Shown here one piece after another: positions 58,990 to 64,000 of a stretch of 64,000 nucleotides of DNA. Below the pieces are notes generated by a model that was not told the DNA's origin, did no database searches, and saw only the letters and a list, made by a program, of their open reading frames with translations. Position 1 is the stretch's first letter. Every line of letters begins with the position of its first letter. Made by a program: the position numbers and the translations under genes. Source of the DNA: SpSt-1165 sp964391725 (GTDB lineage Bacteria; Chloroflexota; Anaerolineae; Anaerolineales; Anaerolineaceae); the NCBI GenBank assembly GCA_964391725.1, contig CAYMNB010000005.1:1-64000 (forward strand), in the 5' to 3' direction.

Positions 58990-60138
58990 TCATACACTCA
59001 TATATTTGCCGGTTGCATGTTTGAGCATTAACTCGGCCAGCGCCTGAGCTGCTTCTGGAGATGCCAGACGCTTACAAGCGGCTTTGGCTTCACGCAATTT
59101 ATCTGGCTTCTCCATATAGGCATCCAACGCATTCACCACCATTTTTGGCGTGGGCGCCCAGACACCGGCACCATGCTGGACCATGAATGAAACGTTTGCA
59201 TCCTCTAAATAGGATACTCTATGGTAGAGGATTATAGGAAGGCCGACATTAATTGCCTCAGCCAGCATACCTGTTCCGGCTTTGCTGATCATGATGTCTG
59301 CCAGCCACATCAAATTCCAAAGATCATCCACATATCCAAACACTTTAACCGCATTTACCCAATTATACCCTTCAAGACGCTGCCGTAAGGATTCATTTTT
59401 CCCGGCGAGAATCAAAAGATTGATATCATTCCTGGTTTCATCTACCTTTTGTGCCACCTGTTCAAGTGGCCCCACGCCCATCTTGCCACCCGCCAGAAAT
59501 ATCGTTTTTTTCTCAGGATCAAGATTGAGCCGCCTGCAGGTGTCAAGCCTGCTCTCAGTTCTTTGACGATAAGGAGAAAGAACCGGTACCCCCAGATTCT
59601 TGACTTTTGGCCATGACAACCCCGACTGAGTTGCATAAGTCATAGCCTGATCGGTTGGAACCACTGTCAAGGTTGCCTTTTCATCAAACCAGAATGAATT
59701 TCTGGTGGCCAAATCATTGATAACCACGATAAACGGGGGAGAGGAATCCTCAGGCAGCACATGCAAAACCGGCGCGGCACACAGTGGATGGACCGCAACA
59801 ATCACATCATAAGTTTGTGCCAGAATTCTTTCAACTTTCTTTCGCAAAAAACCAGAAGCGAACCAGTTAAACACATCCACCCTTAATTTGTTTTGGCTAT
59901 GCGCTGTATGCCAGCGACTGAAAGGTTTCCATTGCCGTATGGTCTCAAAGATTTTCGGCAGATACCGAACTGGGAACGGAGCGCTTCGCCAGATGTCAAT
60001 GAAATCAACCTGACACCCCTCTCCTGATTTCTCCACAAGCGCCTCATTAATGGCCCTGGCAGTATTGAGGTGTGTTCCACCGCTTTCCGTATAAAAAATG
60101 GCTATCCGCAATTTTTCTTGAGTATCATTCGGACTCAT
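58990..60138 (-). CDS. MGDG synthase-like glycosyltransferase (GT28)
   Basis: The 382-residue protein has the MGDG-synthase N-terminal domain (IFYTESGGTHLNTARAINEALVEKSG, VIVAVHPLCAAPVLHVLPEDSSPPFIVVINDLATRNSFW) and a GT28 C-terminal domain (IFLAGGKMGVGPLEQVAQKV, MISKAGTGMLAEAINVGLPIILYH). Such enzymes transfer galactose or glucose from a UDP-sugar to diacylglycerol or, as MurG relatives, to lipid carriers. A glycolipid synthase is the best call. It overlaps DUF951 by 14 nt at its start and abuts tsaE at its end, so the whole block may be one transcript. Confidence 0.87.
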   Translation of the reverse strand: MSPNDTQEKLRIAIFYTESGGTHLNTARAINEALVEKSGEGCQVDFIDIWRSAPFPVRYLPKIFETIRQWKPFSRWHTAHSQNKLRVDVFNWFASGFLRKKVERILAQTYDVIVAVHPLCAAPVLHVLPEDSSPPFIVVINDLATRNSFWFDEKATLTVVPTDQAMTYATQSGLSWPKVKNLGVPVLSPYRQRTESRLDTCRRLNLDPEKKTIFLAGGKMGVGPLEQVAQKVDETRNDINLLILAGKNESLRQRLEGYNWVNAVKVFGYVDDLWNLMWLADIMISKAGTGMLAEAINVGLPIILYHRVSYLEDANVSFMVQHGAGVWAPTPKMVVNALDAYMEKPDKLREAKAACKRLASPEAAQALAELMLKHATGKYMSV

Positions 60139-60319
60139 TATGAGGTAATATCCGTTTCATTCTTTTTTTTACGTCACGGCGCGTCAACATCACCTGCCGT
60201 TGACAGCCCTGACACTCTAATTTGATATCCGCTCCAACGCGAACAACCTTCCACACTTTGCTGCCACAAGGATGAGGTTTTTTTAACTCAACAAGATCAT
60301 CTAATTGAATTTCCAACAT
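60125..60319 (-). CDS. DUF951 family protein
   Basis: The 64-residue basic protein matches the short DUF951 family (LDDLVELKKPHPCGSKVWKVVRVGADIKLECQGCQRQVML). The two cysteines in CQGC and the earlier CGS could hold zinc with others, but the role is unknown; basic charge near the C-terminus (RRDVKKRMKR) suggests nucleic acid contact. It overlaps the glycosyltransferase start by 14 nt. Similar small genes often sit beside GTPase or chromosome-segregation genes in Firmicutes; that is not the case here. Confidence 0.88.
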   Translation of the reverse strand: MLEIQLDDLVELKKPHPCGSKVWKVVRVGADIKLECQGCQRQVMLTRRDVKKRMKRILPHNESE

Positions 60320-60379
60320 AAAAAAATTATATCATTCTTACTTTTCCAAACCTGCATACGACCCGCCTGTTTTTTACTG

Positions 60380-60407
60380 TTGGCAATTAAATATGTATGA
60401 ATATTAA
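60380..60407 (+). promoter_or_regulatory. Candidate promoter of msrA
   Basis: TTGGCA (60380-60385) and TATTAA (60402-60407) are 16 nt apart, about 55 nt before the msrA start, in an AT-rich region. Confidence 0.45.
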
Positions 60408-60462
60408 ATACGATTCTTATATAAATTGATTAAGATCAATCACATAATGAAAGGAAATCATA

Positions 60463-60990
60463 ATGAAAGAATTGGCTACATTGGGCGGAGGATGCTTCTG
60501 GTGCATTGAAGCCATCTATAAACTGGTTGACGGCGTAAACAAAGTCACTTCGGGCTACGCCGGTGGTTATGTCGAAAATCCCGACTACCAGCAAGTATGC
60601 AACGGCACTACAGGCCATGCGGAAGTAGTGCAATTGGAATTCGACCCGCAAGTAATCAGCTACCAGCAAATACTTGATATATTCTTCTCTGTACATGACC
60701 CCACCACCCGCAATCGACAGGGAGCAGATGTCGGCACGCAATATCGTTCCATCATCCTCACCCATTCAGAACAGCAACAGGACATTGCACAAACTACCAT
60801 TGCTGCTTTACAGAGGAAATCTGGCCAAAAACCCATTGTCACTGAGATAGAACCGCTAAAAGTGTTTTATCCCGCTGAAGATTACCACCAGGATTACTTT
60901 GAGAAAAATCCCTATCAAGGATATTGCCGCATTGTGATTGCCCCCAAAGTGAAAAAATTCATGGCATTACAACAAGAAAATAAGGGCTGA
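60463..60990 (+). CDS. msrA: Peptide methionine sulfoxide reductase MsrA
   Basis: The 175-residue enzyme reduces the S form of methionine sulfoxide in proteins. The catalytic motif GCFWC has Cys11 as nucleophile; GYAGG, the VQLEFDP strand and the EDYHQDYFEKNP segment are present. Length is normal. A thioredoxin-type resolving step needs a partner elsewhere. AAAGGAAA precedes the ATG. It is a single-gene unit; the terminator overlaps its stop codon. Confidence 0.95.
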   Translation: MKELATLGGGCFWCIEAIYKLVDGVNKVTSGYAGGYVENPDYQQVCNGTTGHAEVVQLEFDPQVISYQQILDIFFSVHDPTTRNRQGADVGTQYRSIILTHSEQQQDIAQTTIAALQRKSGQKPIVTEIEPLKVFYPAEDYHQDYFEKNPYQGYCRIVIAPKVKKFMALQQENKG

Positions 60991-61009
60991 ATCAGCACTT
61001 ATTTTCTTG
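60973..61009 (+). terminator. Terminator overlapping the msrA stop
   Basis: A 12-bp outer stem CAAGAAAATAAG / CTTATTTTCTTG (60973-60984 and 60998-61009) encloses an inner GCTGA / TCAGC hairpin; the TGA stop codon is in the inner arm. The AT-rich outer stem could work from both strands. Confidence 0.65.
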
Positions 61010-61015
61010 AACTCA

Positions 61016-62011
61016 TCAATCTATACGATTATTCACCATGAGATCCAGGAGGTCACGATCAACTTCGTACCCCATAACCTCTTCATACCGCCCACCAGGC
61101 CTGCCGTGGTTAATGATGCCGAAAGCGCCTTCAAAATTCCACATACTATAGCCCCAGCCAAACTCTTTCCATACACCCATCAGGTCATTTAACCATGCCA
61201 GCGCGACGTCGTTGGGTGTTTTGTTATAACAACCAAATTCGCCAGCATGGACCTCTCGCCCCTGTGCTTCAACCGCTCTCCATGGGCTATAGAATTCGCG
61301 CAAAGTATCTTTATTCCAGCGAACACCATTGTAGACGATATCAGGATAGGTGGGGATATCCACCACACCAGTATGGCCAGACCACCATTGGGCTTGATAA
61401 TGGCTGATTGCCATCGGTGCATATCCGCGGCAGCTATGCACCACATCCAGGTCAGCCAGTTCAGGCATGGCCAGATTGCCGCCGTCCAATCCATCCAGCA
61501 CAATGCGCCGCTGCGGGTCAATAGCGTGTATCGCTGCGACCGTGCGCCGCATGACTGCCGCATGATGATCGCGGGTCATGCCATATTGACCGACCGCAGG
61601 TGGTTCATTCACCAGATCAAAACTTAGTGCGCTGGAAGGCACCCCCAGATACCTTTTTGTCAATCGCTCCCACTGGTACACAAATCCATCCTGCGCCACT
61701 TCATCCAGCCACAAATTATCACGCTCCAGATCATTGCGGTTGATGCAATAACCCGGCGCGCGGTGCATGTTCAAACACATATGTATCCCCCGGTTCTGGC
61801 AGGCTGCCAGATACCGATCCAGCGCTTGCCACACCTCCTCATCCGGATGCAGATAGTCAAAGTCCTGTGTCCACAAGCGGTAATCAGTGGGAATACGCGC
61901 AAAGTTAAACCCGTGCGCCGCCAGAAAGTCTAATGCCTTCTCATCCGGTGGCGGTGGCTGTTGGCCATGCCAGATAAACATCCATTGAAAATTAAACCCA
62001 TAATGGCCCAT
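61016..62011 (-). CDS. Glycoside hydrolase family 5 (cellulase-like)
   Basis: The 331-residue enzyme has the GH5 barrel with the Arg of HGFNFARIPTDYRLW, NMHRAPGY, the acid/base Glu136 in LVNEPP and the nucleophile Glu258 in HAGEFGC. Family 5 cleaves beta-glucans, mannans or related beta-glycosides; the subfamily and substrate are not clear. It has no signal peptide and starts directly with the barrel, so it may be intracellular and act on oligosaccharides. It is a lone gene, convergent with msrA. Confidence 0.88.
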   Translation of the reverse strand: MGHYGFNFQWMFIWHGQQPPPPDEKALDFLAAHGFNFARIPTDYRLWTQDFDYLHPDEEVWQALDRYLAACQNRGIHMCLNMHRAPGYCINRNDLERDNLWLDEVAQDGFVYQWERLTKRYLGVPSSALSFDLVNEPPAVGQYGMTRDHHAAVMRRTVAAIHAIDPQRRIVLDGLDGGNLAMPELADLDVVHSCRGYAPMAISHYQAQWWSGHTGVVDIPTYPDIVYNGVRWNKDTLREFYSPWRAVEAQGREVHAGEFGCYNKTPNDVALAWLNDLMGVWKEFGWGYSMWNFEGAFGIINHGRPGGRYEEVMGYEVDRDLLDLMVNNRID

Positions 62012-62106
62012 TGGTGAACTCCTCCATCTAGATTGTTGTAACCATGCTTAGTGCGATTAATCTTACCCTGATACAAGGCACAGACCAACCAATGCCCATG
62101 ATTTTT

Positions 62107-62547
62107 TCATTTGTGCAGGGAGCAATCTTCACAAACTCCAAAAAGCTCTAACAAATGACCTGATAGAGAGAATTTGTGCTCAGCAGCAAAACCATCCAAC
62201 AATTCACCCAGGTGACATTCATCCAGATCAACCACTTTGTCACATTCACGGCACACCAGGTGGGCATGATGCCCATTGGATTCGAACACTACATAATGCG
62301 GGCTTTGAGATTCATGATAGATAGGCCGTATAATGCCCAGATCTGTGAACAAATCCAACGCGCGAAAGACACTCGCTCTGCCGATATTGGCATCACTCTT
62401 CACAGTCAAAGCCAGTATGTCAGAAGAGGTCAGGTGCTCTGCATGCGACATCAGAATGTCCAGGACTTGTTTGCGGGCATCTGTCAATTTATAGCCATGG
62501 TCTCGAAGAATCTGCAAAGCCTGTTGATACAACACCTGTTCATTCAT
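62107..62547 (-). CDS. Fur family metalloregulator (Zur-type)
   Basis: The 146-residue repressor has the winged-helix Fur start (LRDHGYKLTDARKQVLDILMSHAEHLTSSDILA), the metal site region HHAHLVCRECDKVVDL and a structural zinc site from two CxxC pairs (CREC and CEDC). Its place as last gene of a Zn/Mn-type ABC transporter operon, overlapping the permease gene by 8 nt, suggests Zur (zinc-responsive) rather than iron-responsive Fur or Mur. Metal selectivity cannot be read from the sequence. Its operator should lie before the first transporter gene, beyond the window. Confidence 0.88.
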   Translation of the reverse strand: MNEQVLYQQALQILRDHGYKLTDARKQVLDILMSHAEHLTSSDILALTVKSDANIGRASVFRALDLFTDLGIIRPIYHESQSPHYVVFESNGHHAHLVCRECDKVVDLDECHLGELLDGFAAEHKFSLSGHLLELFGVCEDCSLHK

Positions 62548-63394
62548 GAACTTCCACCCCCGCCTGTCGATTCTTATAGATTTGGTAAAGATTTTTACCC
62601 ACGTAGCTCAACAGGTAAGCAATCCCGCTGATCATGATAATGACTGCACCTGAAGTAAGGTCAATTAAATAGGAGACCAACAAACCACTGGTGGTGAAAA
62701 CCAGGCTGAGCAAAATCGACATCACCATCATTTTCTTCATATCTTTAACGAACATATTGCTGATCGCCGGCGGAATGGTCAACAATGCTATCACCATGAT
62801 TAACCCCACCACTCGCATCATCATCACCACAGTCAAGCCAATCATGCCAACCAATATCACATACAACCAGTCGACAGCCACGTTGCGGATGGTGGTAAAG
62901 GTCTCATCAAACGAAAGTGCCAGAAACTCTTTGAAGAAGAGAGCCACCATAATAATAATGAGAATATCCATCACAGCCATTAGCAGTAATTCCAGTTGTG
63001 AGACCGCCAGAATGGAGCCGAACAAGTAACTCATCAAATCAGCTTTGTACCCCGATGCCAGGTCAACAAAAATGATGCCAAGCGCCATGCCAAGCGCCCA
63101 CATCACGCCGATGATGGTATCAGAACGTTCTTTGGTTTTGCGATGCACCCATGCCATCGAGAATGAAGCCAACAGACTGAACCCGAGCGCGCTCACCAGA
63201 GGTGGGATTTTTAGAAGATACCCTAAACCAATGCCGCCATAGGCGGCATGCGCAACGCCGCCACTCAAGAAAACAATGCGTTTTAAGACAACATAGGTGC
63301 CGATGATGCCGCAGGCAATGCTGACCAAGGCCGCAGTTATCAGGGCATTCTGCATAAAACCATATTGCAAGGCTGACCATATTGTATTTATCAC
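62540..63394 (-). CDS. Zinc/manganese ABC transporter permease (ZnuB-like)
   Basis: The 284-residue membrane protein has about nine hydrophobic segments and the ABC-3 family pattern (ALVSIACGIIGTYVVLKRIVFLSGGVAHAAYGGIGLGYLLKIPP, VVGLIMVIALLTIPPAISNMF), which forms the channel for Zn2+ or Mn2+ with ATPase and binding lipoprotein partners. It overlaps the ATPase gene by 4 nt and the repressor gene by 8 nt. The substrate-binding protein is not in the window. Confidence 0.93.
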   Translation of the reverse strand: MINTIWSALQYGFMQNALITAALVSIACGIIGTYVVLKRIVFLSGGVAHAAYGGIGLGYLLKIPPLVSALGFSLLASFSMAWVHRKTKERSDTIIGVMWALGMALGIIFVDLASGYKADLMSYLFGSILAVSQLELLLMAVMDILIIIMVALFFKEFLALSFDETFTTIRNVAVDWLYVILVGMIGLTVVMMMRVVGLIMVIALLTIPPAISNMFVKDMKKMMVMSILLSLVFTTSGLLVSYLIDLTSGAVIIMISGIAYLLSYVGKNLYQIYKNRQAGVEVHE

Positions 63395-64000
63395 AGGGCA
63401 GCCTCCTCTTGAACATGATCATGCAGATGGCGATGCGGTAAACCATGCGCAATTAAGTCAATTGGGCATTGATAGGCTGCTTCCAGCATCTGTGCAGTCA
63501 CTGCTTTCTCAGCATGGTAGAACAATTTCCGGCTGACACACCCGATGGTCTTAACATATGAAGAAATCGCGTTCATATCATGTGATACCAGAATAATAGC
63601 CATGCGCTCATTCAACCGCTGCAACAATTCATAGATACTGGTGCTCACTTTGGGGTCTATGCTCGACGTCGGCTCATCCAAAAGCAGTATCTGTGGCTGG
63701 CTGGCCAATGCCCTGGCGATCAACACTCGCTGCCGCTGGCCACCGGATAATTCGCCAATCGGCGTGTCTTTCAAAGATGCCATCTCAACATCACCCAAGG
63801 CTGCCATGGCAATTTCGTTATCCTGTGCGTTATAGCGATGGAACAATTTGCGATACCCTAACCGCCCCATCCTGACAACATCAAATAAGGTAATGGGGAA
63901 GCTGCGGTCGAAATCAATGATCTGTGGCACATACCCGATATGTTCTCTGCCCAATTCGGGTGGTTTGCCCATGATGGACACCTGGCCTCTCATGGGCTTC
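63391..64000 (-). CDS. Metal ABC transporter ATP-binding protein (partial at window edge)
   Basis: The gene runs off the right edge, so its N-terminus and Walker A are missing. The visible 200 residues include the Q-loop region YVPQIIDFDRSFPITL, the ABC signature LSGGQRQR, Walker B ILLLDEPTSSID and the switch His in VSHDMNA. It belongs to the zinc/manganese transporter group by sequence and by its 4-nt overlap with the ZnuB-like permease. The ATG at 63993 is an internal Met, not the true start. A C-terminal His-rich stretch (HGLPHRHLHDHVQEE) may bind metal. Confidence 0.93.
   Translation of the reverse strand, partial: KPMRGQVSIMGKPPELGREHIGYVPQIIDFDRSFPITLFDVVRMGRLGYRKLFHRYNAQDNEIAMAALGDVEMASLKDTPIGELSGGQRQRVLIARALASQPQILLLDEPTSSIDPKVSTSIYELLQRLNERMAIILVSHDMNAISSYVKTIGCVSRKLFYHAEKAVTAQMLEAAYQCPIDLIAHGLPHRHLHDHVQEEAAL

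Overview
The window looks like a scaffold from an uncultured Chloroflexota bacterium, most likely Anaerolineae. This is inferred from gene content and style: lipoproteins with long Thr/Pro linkers, an Nbr1-type FW domain in a secreted protein, DUF333, DUF951, several Gfo/Idh/MocA and GH42/GH5-type sugar enzymes, amylosucrase and a tagaturonate epimerase. A run of exactly 100 N flanked by a 55-bp duplicated sequence shows it is a scaffolded short-read (probably metagenomic) assembly. Base composition is near half GC by eye. Genes are packed tightly; no gene-free stretch exceeds about 300 bases. I saw no rRNA, CRISPR array, insertion sequence or prophage; there is one tRNA.

Layout. 1-3.3 kb: a zinc-ribbon membrane protein, then a minus-strand sugar operon (Gfo/Idh/MocA oxidoreductase, TIM-barrel isomerase, NIPSNAP protein). 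3.3-6.9 kb: a coiled-coil membrane protein, uridine kinase, a VTT membrane protein, and a CHAD-PhoU pair. 6.9-12.3 kb: a minus-strand polysaccharide module (bi-domain oxidoreductase, heparinase-like protein, glycosyltransferase). 12.4-18 kb: a nitroreductase and a hexuronate catabolic operon (LacI regulator, UxaC, UxaE, SDR fructuronate reductase) with a 36-bp perfect palindrome at the regulator start. 18.0-22.1 kb: tRNA-Val(CAC) with a clear promoter and terminator, an alpha/beta hydrolase and a P-type Ca2+ ATPase. 22.2-26 kb: an esterase carrying an in-frame stop, a second Gfo/Idh/MocA protein, an aldo/keto reductase interrupted by the N gap, and a DUF333 lipoprotein.

26.2-34.1 kb: a complete chemosensory operon, CheW-CheR(TPR)-CheW-MCP-CheA(REC)-CheB, resembling the Wsp system in parts list. 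It is followed by amylosucrase and a unit of an MBL hydrolase with SucC/SucD paralogues; the SucD-like protein lacks the segment carrying the phosphorylated histidine. 39.1-45.4 kb (minus): acyl carrier protein, a GHL6-like glycosidase, GH42, a DapA-family aldolase and triosephosphate isomerase. 45.5-49.8 kb: the B12-binding subunit of a methylmalonyl-CoA-type mutase with its MeaB chaperone, an MFS transporter, a PlsC acyltransferase and an HD-domain protein.

49.8-56.6 kb (minus): a surface-polysaccharide operon (nucleotide-sugar dehydrogenase, epimerase, flippase, glycosyltransferase) ending in two lipoproteins. 56.6-60.3 kb (minus): family-4 uracil-DNA glycosylase, RimI-TsaB-TsaE, an MGDG-synthase-like glycosyltransferase and DUF951. 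60.4-64 kb: MsrA, a GH5 glycosidase and a Zn/Mn ABC transporter with a Fur/Zur-type repressor, cut by the window edge.

Overall the genes point to a non-flagellated or unproven-motility heterotroph that takes apart plant or microbial polysaccharides (uronates, galactosides, glucans) and builds its own envelope polysaccharide. The strongest candidates for new biology are the divergent SucCD-MBL unit and the Wsp-like chemosensory operon with no output gene beside it.
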